Shown here: positions 40,543 through 49,756 of the stretch, piece by piece
Position numbering within the stretch: position 1 is the first letter of the stretch
How the letters are laid out: each line of letters opens with the position of its first letter
Source of the DNA: Candidatus Nitrospira allomarina
GTDB lineage: Bacteria; Nitrospirota; Nitrospiria; Nitrospirales; UBA8639
Assembly: GCF_032050975.1 (NCBI RefSeq)
Contig: NZ_CP116967.1
Coordinates: forward strand, 1,299,001 to 1,363,000
DNA length: 64,000 nt
Direction of reading: 5' to 3'
The notes under the pieces: generated by a model
What the model saw: only the letters and a program-made list of their open reading frames with translations
The model's database searches: none
Told to the model about the DNA's origin: nothing
Made by a program: the position numbers and the translations under genes

Positions 40543-42161
40543 GAGGCTCGTATAATCTTAGGAGAGAGAAAGATGACCAGTTCACTTTTCTTTTTAGCTG
40601 TGTAGGTTCCCTTAAATAAGCGACCAAGATAGGGAATGTCCCCTAAAAGCGGAACCTTGCGCTCGGTTTCTGAGCTTTCTTCTTGGATAAGCCCACCGAT
40701 AATGACCATTTCTCCATCTTTCAACCTGACCAATCCGGATGATTGCTTGACATCTAAAACCGGAGCAGTGGCTCCGCCCTCCCCCCTTTTAGCACCTGGC
40801 GATTCTCTAATTTCACGGAGTCGGGAAAGAATAGGAGTTACATCCAGCATAATCCATCCATCTTCGGAGATTTGGGGCGTAACGGAAAGGACCAAGCCGA
40901 CCGTCACGGATCGCACCTGCTCAGTGACAATATTGCCACTCCCCGCTGTTCCTTGAGCAACGGTTGAGGAAAAAAAGGGTTCATCGGTGGCGACTTTAAT
41001 TAAGGCCGGTTGGTTATTCATGGTGACCACGCGAGGTTGAGAGATCACACGAATGTCGCCCTGTTCTTCCAGGGCTGTAAGCACTCCATCAAAACTCCCA
41101 TCCTCGAAGGAAATAGTGGTCGTGGCAGCTTTCGCCATGAAACCTCCGAAGGGTGCGGTAATTATGTTTGCGAGGGCAATGGCGCCATTTGTGCCATCAA
41201 AATTAATCCTACTCCAATCAATGCCCAAACTGTACTGATCATCCAGGGCGACTTCATAAATCCGCACCTCGATCTCTACCTGTCGGTATAGGGCCTCGTG
41301 AACGCTTTTAAGGAAATCGTCAATTTCATCGACCCGTTTGTACCGATCGGATATCTGAATCGTTCCTGAGAGACGATTGACCACGAGTCGTCCCTCTTCG
41401 GACATCAGAGTCTTAATTTGCATTTCCAATTCTTCCCAGAATTTTATTTCGTCTTCCTGGTTCACCGTGATTTGTCCGGTGTCCTGTGATGCGCCGCCTC
41501 CGCTCCCCCCGCTGGAACCGGAGCTGAGCTGCGCGCGGTTTTGTCCTGTCCCACTCCGAACGAGACGGATGTAATCAACGTTCAATGTTTTCGTTTTGAA
41601 TTGCCTGACCTGGATCAGGTTCTGGTGGTGTTCCCAGTAAAAGCCATGGGCTTCCAAAATGGCTGACATCGCCTGTTCCAGAGGCAGATGATGAAAGTCC
41701 ACGGTAATGGTGCCGGTGATTTCTGGCCCGGCCACAATATTTAAATGATTGCTTCGAGCAAACAACGCCAACGCGTCGATGACAGGCAGATCTTGTGCGC
41801 GAAAGGAATACAAGGGCCCCAAAGAAGGGGAAGGTGGCGGTGTCGGAGGCTTGGGGAGATCGCTGGTGAGCAACATGCGATCCTCAAGGGAAAATGTCCC
41901 CCGAGGGTTGCTCACGGATGATGCCGCCAAATCTGAGCTCAGGGAAAGTCTCTGTGAAGTCTGTGTGGTGTCGGCATCTGAGATTGACCGATCTGCATCT
42001 GGATTGGCGATGGTGCATCCCCACAGGCTGAACATGCCCAAAAGAGCCAAAATTTTAATAACTCGTCCCCCCCATGTGATGGATGCTCCGTAGAACGGTC
42101 GATTGGAAATAATGGACGTCTGAAGAATCACTATGGTGTTGTGTGGCATGTCGTCTTTCAT
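40539..42161 (-). CDS. mshL: Secretin (MshL/PilQ-like) lipoprotein
   Basis: 540 residues. A signal region ending in the lipobox LWGC near residue 49 suggests an outer-membrane lipoprotein; the leader as read is long, so the true start may be a few codons later (Met5). An N-domain (YSFRAQDLPVIDALALFARS, then ILEAHGFYWEHHQNLIQVRQ) is followed by a Ser/Gly-rich loop and the secretin domain: VEIEVRIYEVALDDQYSLGI, VISQPRVVTMNNQPALIKV and VLDVKQSSGLVRLKDGEMVI, then GGLIQEESSETERKVPLLGD. Secretins form the outer-membrane ring through which the pilus passes. Confidence 0.93.
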   Translation of the reverse strand: MKDDMPHNTIVILQTSIISNRPFYGASITWGGRVIKILALLGMFSLWGCTIANPDADRSISDADTTQTSQRLSLSSDLAASSVSNPRGTFSLEDRMLLTSDLPKPPTPPPSPSLGPLYSFRAQDLPVIDALALFARSNHLNIVAGPEITGTITVDFHHLPLEQAMSAILEAHGFYWEHHQNLIQVRQFKTKTLNVDYIRLVRSGTGQNRAQLSSGSSGGSGGGASQDTGQITVNQEDEIKFWEELEMQIKTLMSEEGRLVVNRLSGTIQISDRYKRVDEIDDFLKSVHEALYRQVEIEVRIYEVALDDQYSLGIDWSRINFDGTNGAIALANIITAPFGGFMAKAATTTISFEDGSFDGVLTALEEQGDIRVISQPRVVTMNNQPALIKVATDEPFFSSTVAQGTAGSGNIVTEQVRSVTVGLVLSVTPQISEDGWIMLDVTPILSRLREIRESPGAKRGEGGATAPVLDVKQSSGLVRLKDGEMVIIGGLIQEESSETERKVPLLGDIPYLGRLFKGTYTAKKKSELVIFLSPKIIRAS

Positions 42162-42177
42162 AGGGTAATGAGTAAAG

Positions 42178-42693
42178 TTATGACGTGGCTTTTTTGGAAA
42201 ATGTTAACCATTGGTTTTTGCCCTGATGCTTGAGCCACACACCTTTGGGCTGAATGGACAGGACCTGATACCCGTTAATCATTTCTCCTTCATACACCAC
42301 GGTCCGGTTGATCACGGCACTCCGTTGTTCACCTTCGAGGGCAATGGCTTTAAGGGTAAACGTATTCGTCACCTGCTTCTCCTCTGTTTGGTCCGCTCCC
42401 ATCGAAGCTGGGTCCTGTTGAACCTGAGAGGCCGCCACGATAGGAGCAAAAGGATCACGACTGGCGTATTCGATCCATTGACCAGCCTCATCGTCATGGG
42501 GTCGCCCCGTAGGGGAAAGAGAAGGGAGAGTCGGAGCCGAAAGCAGTCGATTCAATCCCACGGAGATGATTCCCGGTGCATCGGATGCCGTGTCCACGAT
42601 ATTGGTATAGACCGCGAATCCTGCGAGAAGGCACAGACCAACCGCGACAAACGGATTTTTTAAAGCTCGACGGAATCGTTGATTTTCATCCAT
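42178..42693 (-). CDS. Inner-membrane pilus protein (MshK/PilP-GspC-like)
   Basis: 171 residues from ATG 42693 (MDENQRFRRALKNPF); a longer frame extends upstream but overlaps the neighbouring gene throughout. One N-terminal span (FVAVGLCLLAGFAVYTNIV), then a linker with SRDPFAPIVA and a C-terminal beta domain TNTFTLKAIALEGEQRSAVI, then VYEGEMINGYQVLSIQPKGV. The 'homology region' of PilP and GspC proteins, which contacts the secretin, has this form. It starts 34 bases inside the end of the previous gene and sits just before the secretin gene. Confidence 0.75.
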   Translation of the reverse strand: MDENQRFRRALKNPFVAVGLCLLAGFAVYTNIVDTASDAPGIISVGLNRLLSAPTLPSLSPTGRPHDDEAGQWIEYASRDPFAPIVAASQVQQDPASMGADQTEEKQVTNTFTLKAIALEGEQRSAVINRTVVYEGEMINGYQVLSIQPKGVWLKHQGKNQWLTFSKKATS

Positions 42694-43247
42694 ACCGACA
42701 ATCCAATGGTTAAATGAGTGGCTTGTTGACCATCCCCCATGACCGTCACATTCTGAATGTCGACTCTTGGTCCGGACCGGGTCAGGGCTTTGAGAAACTG
42801 AAGATAGGAACGATATGCATTGGGGGTTCCCTGCGAGTTGACTTGAATTTCCAATGGAACCAATGTCACTCCCTGGATTGGAGAGGTGGTGCGTTCTGTG
42901 CTCAGAATCCGATACTGGATGAGGAGATTCCACTGTTTCCCGTCGATTTGAAGCGTTTGCGCCCATTGCGCCAAATGGGTGAAGCTGTGGAGTAAGCGTT
43001 GCTCAGCCAGTTGGAGGTGAGTGTCAAGCGCATCCGGACGAGCCTGAAGGTATTGAGAGCGAAGTTCCGACACCTGTTGTTCCAAGCCGATCGCATCTTG
43101 AGTCAACGATTGGCGCTTCTGAATGGTGAAAAGTTTATCCAGACTCACCCAGCCCACAATGGATAACGTGCCAATCAGTAGCACCACGAGTGTCGTGCTT
43201 TTGAGTTGTTGGGGATTGGGCCACTCAAAACGGGGAAGCCACTTCAT
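42660..43247 (-). CDS. PilO/MshJ-like assembly protein
   Basis: 195 residues: a cytoplasmic stub, one span (LKSTTLVVLLIGTLSIVGWV), a coiled coil (residues 45-90) and a ferredoxin-like periplasmic domain (LIQYRILSTERT, TLVPLEIQVNSQGTPNAYRS, YLQFLKALTRSGPRV). That is the plan of PilO, GspM and MshJ, which pair with the PilN/GspL-type protein. It overlaps the upstream MshI-like gene by 4 bases. Sequence similarity alone would be weak; position and shape make the call. Confidence 0.78.
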   Translation of the reverse strand: MKWLPRFEWPNPQQLKSTTLVVLLIGTLSIVGWVSLDKLFTIQKRQSLTQDAIGLEQQVSELRSQYLQARPDALDTHLQLAEQRLLHSFTHLAQWAQTLQIDGKQWNLLIQYRILSTERTTSPIQGVTLVPLEIQVNSQGTPNAYRSYLQFLKALTRSGPRVDIQNVTVMGDGQQATHLTIGLSVWMKINDSVEL

Positions 43248-44725
43248 GACATGGTTCCCTTCAAGGTGAACCGATAGAGTGAGCGTTCATTGCTTGAGGT
43301 GGCAGTTTGGGTCAAGAGTTGATCTCGCCAATCCTCATGCAGGGACACATGATATGGTCCATCCGCCAGCTGTTGCACGAATTGATCCACCACAAGCAAT
43401 GTGGCGGCAAGATTGGTAGAAGTGCTGCCGTCCAGCTCCACGTTCCATCCGTCCTGGGTTCGCTCCACAAAGGCTTTGCGCAAGATGACCTGGCTGGGGA
43501 TAATGGTTCCCAAATAACTGAGAAACGGGCCTTCTAATTCCGGCGCGGTGGTTTCGTTGACGGAATGAGCCCATTGTCGTTTCGTGTCTAATGACATGAG
43601 GCGACTTTCCCATTGCGCGTAATCCTGCTGGAGGGCGCTGACCTGGTCGGTCATGGTCCGCATCGCTGTGCGATGTCTGGCTAAATAACCTTCGATGACG
43701 CTGGTTGTTGCGACTCCGAAAAGAATAAAAACCGCAAGGATGGCGACAAAAGCCTTGGTAAGGGTCTTCCGTAGCGGGGCTTGGAGAACCTGCGTGGGTG
43801 TGAAGTTGCTATGCAGATTGACCGGAAGCATCGCACCGACCCACAGCCAGTAATTCCAGTCCGGCTTGATGGGGTATGGTATGAGGGGAGTGTTGACGTG
43901 TGGCTGTATTTCACCCGCCGTTAATCGTTCTTCATCGTCCCAAAACCAGATGCAGGGAAACTTTAAATTGGTTTGTTGGGTGATAAACATTATCGTTCGA
44001 TTGGCCTCGGTTCCGACCCGCTCTCCAAGTGGAACCCAGTCTTGAGCGGGGAACAGATGTCGAGTCCAAATGGGGGTTCCCTCATCATTTCCTGCGACAA
44101 TCATGATTTTGCTTTCGAGCATGGTTATCAGGATCGAACCTTTTCCCGGTTCGACGGGCAACGTGCTGAGTTGACTCTCAGCCAGAGTAGAAAGAGGAGC
44201 CAACTGGCGAAGAGATAAGCCCAACTCTTGGCAGATGTGCACGATCTTATCGATATAGTCTTGGGGCCATATATCAAGGTGAATATTTAATTTTCCTCTC
44301 GCTTCCAGGCCAATCCGATATCGCCAAGCTGCTGGTCCCTCCCACGGTTTTTCCTGTTGGACCTTTCGTTCAAGAAAGGGAAGGAGGTCAGTGAGGAGCA
44401 TCGGAGGGATTTGAATGGTTCGCGAGGCAAGCCGTGGATGGTCAACGAGCATTGCGAGGTGCGTGCCGGGAAATTGGGTGTGGTGAATTGCTTCTTCCAA
44501 TGCTTCGCGAAGCGTGTCGAGGGACACGTGCCGGCCTGGACGTTCCCAACTCCGTCCAATAGTATTTTTCACAATTGATAAGGCTTTCAATCGACCATTT
44601 GAAAGGCTGACGCTTAAAATCGTCTGTTTTTTCTTCACCAGGGTCTTCTGGAGGTTCAGGGGGATCTCCAGCATAGGTGTCTGGGCGTCGGCAAATGATG
44701 GGGGTGATTGCGGGGTGTCGATCAT
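43244..44725 (-). CDS. PilM/PilN-type fusion (MshI/GspL-like) assembly platform protein
   Basis: 493 residues from ATG 44725, five bases after the stop of the pilin gene; a TTG start at 44794 would add 23 residues inside that pilin. Residues 1-310 form a cytoplasmic actin-like domain (QTILSVSLSNGRLKALSIVK, LTDLLPFLERKVQQEKPW, GSILITMLESKIMIVAG). One span follows near 345-365 (AFVAILAVFILFGVATTSVI), then a coiled coil and a PilN-like periplasmic domain. GspL and MshI share this fusion plan. It recruits the ATPase to the inner-membrane complex. Confidence 0.8.
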   Translation of the reverse strand: MIDTPQSPPSFADAQTPMLEIPLNLQKTLVKKKQTILSVSLSNGRLKALSIVKNTIGRSWERPGRHVSLDTLREALEEAIHHTQFPGTHLAMLVDHPRLASRTIQIPPMLLTDLLPFLERKVQQEKPWEGPAAWRYRIGLEARGKLNIHLDIWPQDYIDKIVHICQELGLSLRQLAPLSTLAESQLSTLPVEPGKGSILITMLESKIMIVAGNDEGTPIWTRHLFPAQDWVPLGERVGTEANRTIMFITQQTNLKFPCIWFWDDEERLTAGEIQPHVNTPLIPYPIKPDWNYWLWVGAMLPVNLHSNFTPTQVLQAPLRKTLTKAFVAILAVFILFGVATTSVIEGYLARHRTAMRTMTDQVSALQQDYAQWESRLMSLDTKRQWAHSVNETTAPELEGPFLSYLGTIIPSQVILRKAFVERTQDGWNVELDGSTSTNLAATLLVVDQFVQQLADGPYHVSLHEDWRDQLLTQTATSSNERSLYRFTLKGTMS

Positions 44726-44729
44726 AGTA

Positions 44730-45650
44730 TCAGGGGCTATAGCAACCGCTACTGTTGATTCGCCATTTGGATCCTGCCGCGCAGTCGGGGTCAAATTGAA
44801 ATCCGGCTTCGGTGGTCAGGGTGAATTGTGTTTCTGGAACACTAAATGTATTCGCTTCGTCCAAACTAACCGTGGTTCCCGAGAAGTGATAGCGACTATG
44901 CGGCACAAGCGTGCCGCCACCGGAATCAGTCGGGCTCCCATCGACTGCGTAACTGCCTCCGGCTCCATTGGCAGAAAGGCTGAGGAGAAGAAATAAATGG
45001 CCAACGTGCCTGCGATGAATTTTCAGATCCGGTATTCCAGTTTCATCGGTGCTCCACCAGGTTTCAAAGTCGGCATCCGTGGTAATGGAGGGATTCACAT
45101 TTTGGGACAGATGGGTAATGACCATAAATCGTGCATCCGCCAAGGCTGTCGTGGAGAGACCTGTGGAGTTGGTGAATCCACTGATGTTGGGTTGTACGAA
45201 GTAATAGCGGAGAAATCCATTAGGGTTCGTGGTGAGTTGTCCTAGAGCGGCCGCGACATAATCCGGACTCAACGCGGTGAGTGTTGCCGGAAATGAACGG
45301 GTCTGCCGAATGTAGAGTTCAATACCTCGGGCAATTGTTGCTAATTGTTCATCCTCCGCATCCCGCTTCACGGCGGCCAGTTGATTGATCACGTTTGGCG
45401 CAATAAGGCTGGCGAGAATGGCGATGATTGCCAGGACGCCAATCATTTCCACAAGCGTAAATCCATTTGTAGAAAGACAGCGTGAGGCCTCAAATAATCT
45501 GAAAAAATTCCGGCCTATTCTTTGATCGGTGTTCCGGTTTCCGCACCGGTTGAACTGGAGGCCGGTGCCGGGACGCCAGCCTGTCTCGAATGCGATCGAG
45601 GCCGTCTGGAGCCCTATGGCTTGAGTGGGAAAGTCGTTGCGTCTTGTCAT
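44730..45650 (-). CDS. Type IV pilin-like protein A (minor pilin)
   Basis: 306 residues as read, but the prepilin peptidase site lies at about residue 62 (STNG, then FTLVEMIGVLAIIAILASLI), so a start closer to the site, perhaps a non-ATG codon, is likely. After the hydrophobic helix come a helix with LYIRQTRSFPATLTALSPDY and a strand-rich head. From FVQPNISGFTNSTGL to ITTDADFETWWS the head is clearly paralogous to the next gene upstream (45933-46736). The mature protein has Glu5 and could enter the pilus. Confidence 0.85.
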   Translation of the reverse strand: MTRRNDFPTQAIGLQTASIAFETGWRPGTGLQFNRCGNRNTDQRIGRNFFRLFEASRCLSTNGFTLVEMIGVLAIIAILASLIAPNVINQLAAVKRDAEDEQLATIARGIELYIRQTRSFPATLTALSPDYVAAALGQLTTNPNGFLRYYFVQPNISGFTNSTGLSTTALADARFMVITHLSQNVNPSITTDADFETWWSTDETGIPDLKIHRRHVGHLFLLLSLSANGAGGSYAVDGSPTDSGGGTLVPHSRYHFSGTTVSLDEANTFSVPETQFTLTTEAGFQFDPDCAAGSKWRINSSGCYSP

Positions 45651-45932
45651 GAGTCCGATCCCGACTTGCTATTTCTCAGCGAGGTAGTTGTCTCGGGGGT
45701 GAGTGTACGTACTCTTCTCTCCATCGGGCCTATCCCGCCTGGTAGTCCACCAACCTTTCTTTCGGTGTTTAAAAAGCCAATCTTAATTTTCTTAAACTTT
45801 TCAAATGCACAGGGCGGGTTTGCGAAGACCACAAGGGGGCGGAACGATCAGCCGGAGGTCAGGTTATGGGGGTGGAAAAGCAGGCATTTTTTGCCGGGTC
45901 AGAGAGCGAGAAAGTCTCGAGAATGTTTTCGC

Positions 45933-46736
45933 CTAACAGGGTGGAGACAGAGGGTTCCATCGTTTGGTGGGGACACACAAGGGATCGAACCAATAACCGG
46001 TATTGGTGGTAAGAGAGAACTCAAAATCAGGGATGTTGTAGCTATTGTCCTCGTCCAAACCGATTTCGGTGCCTAGAAGGTGAAGGCGGCTATGTGTTGG
46101 AAGAAGCGCGCCGTTGGAATGAGTTGGTTGGTGGTCAATGGAAAAACTTCCGCCATTTCCGTTGGGGATAAGGTCTACCATATAAAAAAGATGGCTGACC
46201 GTTCCACGATGAATAATGAGCGGAGGGGTCGTGCTGTCATTCATGTTCCACCAGGTTTCAAAGGAGGCGGGTGTGGTGATGGCCGGGGCCGCATCTTGTG
46301 CGAGATGGGATATGAGAAGAAACCGGGCATTGATGAGTTCACCGCCAGTCAGTCCGGTCGAGTTTTGAAATCCGGTTATGGAGGGATGCACCGCATAATA
46401 GCGGGGGAACCCTCGTGCGTTTCGCGTCATTTGGGCTTGAGGCAATGGCGCAAAGTCAGGAGAAAGGATGAGTAGCGAAGGGGGGAACGCGTGGTTCTGT
46501 CGAAGATACGAGATGATTCCGTTGGCGATGAGTTGAAGATCACGAGTTTCACGGTCTTCACTCATTGGATCCCAGACTCTGACCATGGAGGGCGACACAA
46601 CAGCGAGCCCGATAGATAGAATCGCCAACAGGCCGATAAAAACAATGAGGGTCATTCCGGCTTCCGGGTCAGAGACATTCGGTTGGCGGGACGGGGAAGG
46701 TAAGGCGACGCCAAGCTGGCCCAGGTAGCTTGTCAA
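45933..46736 (-). CDS. Type IV pilin-like protein B (lacking Glu5)
   Basis: 267 residues. A prepilin-like site reads EAG then MTLIVFIGLLAILSIGLAVV: mature residue 5 is Val, not the usual Glu, which suggests a tip-type minor pilin. The head (AVHPSITGFQNSTGLTGGEL, ARFLLISHLAQDAAPAITTP, SFETWWNMNDS, ending GYWFDPLC) is paralogous to pilin A at 44730-45650, so the two are a tandem duplication. It starts within the stop of the PilC gene (4-base overlap), followed by a 282-base gap without a gene before pilin A. Confidence 0.85.
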   Translation of the reverse strand: MTSYLGQLGVALPSPSRQPNVSDPEAGMTLIVFIGLLAILSIGLAVVSPSMVRVWDPMSEDRETRDLQLIANGIISYLRQNHAFPPSLLILSPDFAPLPQAQMTRNARGFPRYYAVHPSITGFQNSTGLTGGELINARFLLISHLAQDAAPAITTPASFETWWNMNDSTTPPLIIHRGTVSHLFYMVDLIPNGNGGSFSIDHQPTHSNGALLPTHSRLHLLGTEIGLDEDNSYNIPDFEFSLTTNTGYWFDPLCVPTKRWNPLSPPC

Positions 46737-47944
46737 TGGATTCCACCCATTAAACTCATCATGGGCATAAAGAGAGATAGCGCGACGATTCCCACGATCG
46801 CGATTAATCCCAGAGTAATCAGAGGCTCGAGAATGCCAAAAACTTTTTTGATTTTACGGGGAATTTCCCGATTATAATAATTCGCCACATTCATGAGTGT
46901 GTGGGGTAATGTCCCGGTGGCTTCCCCGACCGAGATCATTTGAATCACCATTGGCGGAAAGACCGGATGACGGCTTAATGATTCATTGATGGTGGAACCC
47001 TCGGACACGGCGCGCTGTGTGTCCTGAAGCGCCCGTTCCATCACAGAATTGCCCACCAGTCCCTGGCACAGTTGCAGGCATTGCAGAACAGGGATGCCGG
47101 CTCGATACAAGACGGCAAAATTTTGAACAAATTTGGATATCGTGAGCATCCGGATGAGTTCCCCCAGAACGGGGAGTTGTAAGACCATGCGGTCCCGCCA
47201 GTGAGCGAATCCCGGCAGGTATTTTCGCCCCAGGGTCCACACCATTGGGCCGAGCAGGAGGAACGAACTCCAGAGCCACCAGCTCCCGACGAAAAGTTCA
47301 CTGAGGGTGATAATGAGAATGGTGATAGTCGGGAGAGGCACATGCAGGCCTTCCAGGATAGGGACAAATCGGGGAATGACGAACGTAAAGAGCAAGACCA
47401 GTAATCCGATCACCGCTACCATGACAATGCTCGGATAAATGGTGGCCTGACGGACATCTCCACGGATCTGATCGAGCCAATCCAGATATCGTTCTAATTC
47501 TTTGAAGGTCTCGGTCAAGGTGCCGCTGTCTTCTCCGGCATGCACCAGATTGGTGATTTGAGGAGGAAAAATCCTGGGATGTTGCTTCATGGCATCATGC
47601 AAGGTGTTTCCGGCCTCGACTTGTTGAAAGATTGCCTGCAAGGTCGTACGCAAATGAAGGTTGGGTGTCTCGATCGACAAACTTTTTAAAGCCTGGGTAA
47701 GGGGAATGCCGGCCTCGAGGAGGGTAAACATGTGTGTGGAGAATTCCATCAGATCGCGGGGTTTGACTCTCCCTCTTTTTTGAGTAGTTCGCGCGAGTGA
47801 CTTCGGTTTGGATTCCAACGTGCGCACGAGCCAGAGTCCCATGTCCTGGAGCTGGCGTTCCAGGTGGGAAAGATCCGGCGCCGCCATTTCTCCCTCAATC
47901 GGCTTCCCATGGGCGTCGATGGCGCGGTACTGAAAATTAGCCAC
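46733..47944 (-). CDS. mshG: PilC/GspF-like inner-membrane platform protein
   Basis: 403 residues. Two GspF domains: residues ~70-190 and ~270-395. Landmarks are FQYRAIDAHGKPIEGEM at the start, DLMEFSTHMFTLLEAGIPLT, ALKSLSIETPNLHLRTTLQA, MKQHPRIFPPQITNLVHAGE, and in the second domain ISKFVQNFAVLYRAGIPVLQ with VFPPMVIQMISVGEATGTLP. Three spans. It connects the motor ATPase to pilin polymerisation. It overlaps the ATPase gene upstream by 8 bases. Confidence 0.93.
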   Translation of the reverse strand: MANFQYRAIDAHGKPIEGEMAAPDLSHLERQLQDMGLWLVRTLESKPKSLARTTQKRGRVKPRDLMEFSTHMFTLLEAGIPLTQALKSLSIETPNLHLRTTLQAIFQQVEAGNTLHDAMKQHPRIFPPQITNLVHAGEDSGTLTETFKELERYLDWLDQIRGDVRQATIYPSIVMVAVIGLLVLLFTFVIPRFVPILEGLHVPLPTITILIITLSELFVGSWWLWSSFLLLGPMVWTLGRKYLPGFAHWRDRMVLQLPVLGELIRMLTISKFVQNFAVLYRAGIPVLQCLQLCQGLVGNSVMERALQDTQRAVSEGSTINESLSRHPVFPPMVIQMISVGEATGTLPHTLMNVANYYNREIPRKIKKVFGILEPLITLGLIAIVGIVALSLFMPMMSLMGGIH

Positions 47945-49625
47945 CGGTCACCCTCAACACTTCTTCGAGAGTGGTGATTCCCTGGAGGGCTTTCATGAGT
48001 CCGTCATCAAACATCGTTGGCATTCGATCCCGCCGGATAATTGCCCGAATACCTGCCATATCCGGGCCGTGCACGATAGGCCCATGTAGTTCCTCTGAAA
48101 TCTGGATTATTTCGTAAATACCTGCCCGGCCTTTATAGCCTGTCTGGCCGCATGCGTGGCATCCTTTTCCTATCCAGAGAGTCGGGGGAATGTTGTCCGG
48201 CAATTCCATTCGAAGATCCGCAAGGACAGTGGCGGCATCCGTTCGTTCAACCTTGCATTCGGGACAAATACACCGAACAAGTCGTTGTCCGATAATGGCG
48301 GTCAGAGCGGAGGCGAGGAGGAAGGCTTCCACACCCATGTCGATTAAACGTGGAATGGCTCCTAACGCATCGTTGGTGTGAAGTGTGGAAAAAACCAAAT
48401 GTCCGGTTAAAGCCGCGCGCATGGCCAGATCGGCCGTTTCCTGGTCACGGATTTCACCAACAAGAATGACGTCAGGATCCTGCCGAAGTAGGGCACGAAG
48501 TCCGGCAGCAAAGGTCATGCCGATGTCTGGATTGACTTGCGTTTGGCGAATGAGAGGCATTTGATATTCGATCGGGTCTTCCAGTGTAAACACACTTTTT
48601 TCTTTGGCATCGACATGACGGAGGGCCGTATATAACGTCGTGGTCTTTCCACTCCCTGTGGGACCTGTCACGAGGATAATGCCATGGGGACGGTGGATCA
48701 GGGATTGAATGCGCGATTGGTCGTTGGGTGTAAACCCCAACGCCAGGAATTCTAATTTCAATGCCCCTTTATCCAGAATTCGTAGGACAATGCTTTCTCC
48801 GAAATTCGTTGGAAGGGTCGACACACGAAGATCAATTCGGCGAGTGCCTAATGTAAAGGGAATCCGGCCGTCCTGGGGAGTTCGTTTTTCTGTGAGATCA
48901 AGATTGGCCATGAGTTTAAACCGGGCGGTAATGGGCGCCTGAAGGGGTTTTGGAATGAGAATTTCTTGCGTGAGGATGCCGTCAATGCGCATTCGGACCC
49001 GTAAATAGTACTCATCCGGCTCGACATGGATATCTGTTACCCGTGATTGAATGGCAGCGGTAATGAGTTGATTGCACAAGCGGATCATCGGCGCTACCCG
49101 GCTCCCGTCTTCCCCGAGATCGGAGATCCCTTTGACCATTAATTCATCAAGCAGTTGCTTAATGGATTCCCGGTGCGCATAGTGTCGCTCGATCGCTTCA
49201 ATTAACTCTTGGGCAGGGGCCGTGTGGGTGTGGACGTTGAGCCCGATGCGACTTTCAATGGTATCCACCGCGACAATATTCAACGGATCTGCCATGGCCA
49301 GGTTTAACACATTCCCCTGTTTGCTAAGAGGGAGGACTTGAAACTGGGTAGCGATGTCGTAGGGAATGAGATTGACAATGTCCGGTGGGATGAAGATCGT
49401 GGAGAGGTCGACTAAGCCGGTTTGGGTGCCCTCGGCCAAGTAATGGGCCAGGACTTTTTCGGTAATGAATCCCAGACCAATGAGGGTTTGGCCGAGCATC
49501 ACACCTTTTCTCTTCGTCTCCCGGACCGCCAAGTCCAATTGTTCTTGAGTGATCCAGCCGTCCTGGAGGAGAGACGTTCCGAGGAGAGGCCGTGCGGCTG
49601 TTGGAGGTGTGGGTGTGGTTGGCAT
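47937..49625 (-). CDS. mshE: PilB/GspE/MshE-like assembly ATPase
   Basis: 562 residues. The N-terminal MshE/GspE-N domain (residues ~10-150; LLGTSLLQDGWITQEQLDLA and FITEKVLAHYLAEG) is the type that binds cyclic di-GMP in MshE. The motor domain has Walker A GPTGSGKTTTLY, Asp box LEDPIEYQMP, Walker B DVILVGEIRDQETADLAMRA and His box LTGHLVFSTLHTNDA. A four-Cys zinc site is split as CPEC and CHAC. It powers pilus extension. Two HD-GYP genes nearby make cyclic di-GMP control of this motor worth testing. No PilT-type retraction ATPase is present in the window. Confidence 0.94.
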   Translation of the reverse strand: MPTTPTPPTAARPLLGTSLLQDGWITQEQLDLAVRETKRKGVMLGQTLIGLGFITEKVLAHYLAEGTQTGLVDLSTIFIPPDIVNLIPYDIATQFQVLPLSKQGNVLNLAMADPLNIVAVDTIESRIGLNVHTHTAPAQELIEAIERHYAHRESIKQLLDELMVKGISDLGEDGSRVAPMIRLCNQLITAAIQSRVTDIHVEPDEYYLRVRMRIDGILTQEILIPKPLQAPITARFKLMANLDLTEKRTPQDGRIPFTLGTRRIDLRVSTLPTNFGESIVLRILDKGALKLEFLALGFTPNDQSRIQSLIHRPHGIILVTGPTGSGKTTTLYTALRHVDAKEKSVFTLEDPIEYQMPLIRQTQVNPDIGMTFAAGLRALLRQDPDVILVGEIRDQETADLAMRAALTGHLVFSTLHTNDALGAIPRLIDMGVEAFLLASALTAIIGQRLVRCICPECKVERTDAATVLADLRMELPDNIPPTLWIGKGCHACGQTGYKGRAGIYEIIQISEELHGPIVHGPDMAGIRAIIRRDRMPTMFDDGLMKALQGITTLEEVLRVTGG

Positions 49626-49756
49626 GGGCCGGACTGCTAGGAGAAGATTTTAGGCGACAGCAAATGGGTGCTCGCTTGTGAGGAACGCATAGGAGGAGGG
49701 AGCACAGCCATTGTTGGGATTTTCTCAATCATCCCTCAATGAACGAGGATGTGAAT

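Noticed and set aside
45522..46076. Rightward frame of ~184 codons across the pilin genes
   Set aside because: It is the complement of real pilin coding sequence plus the spacer and has no recognisable domain.
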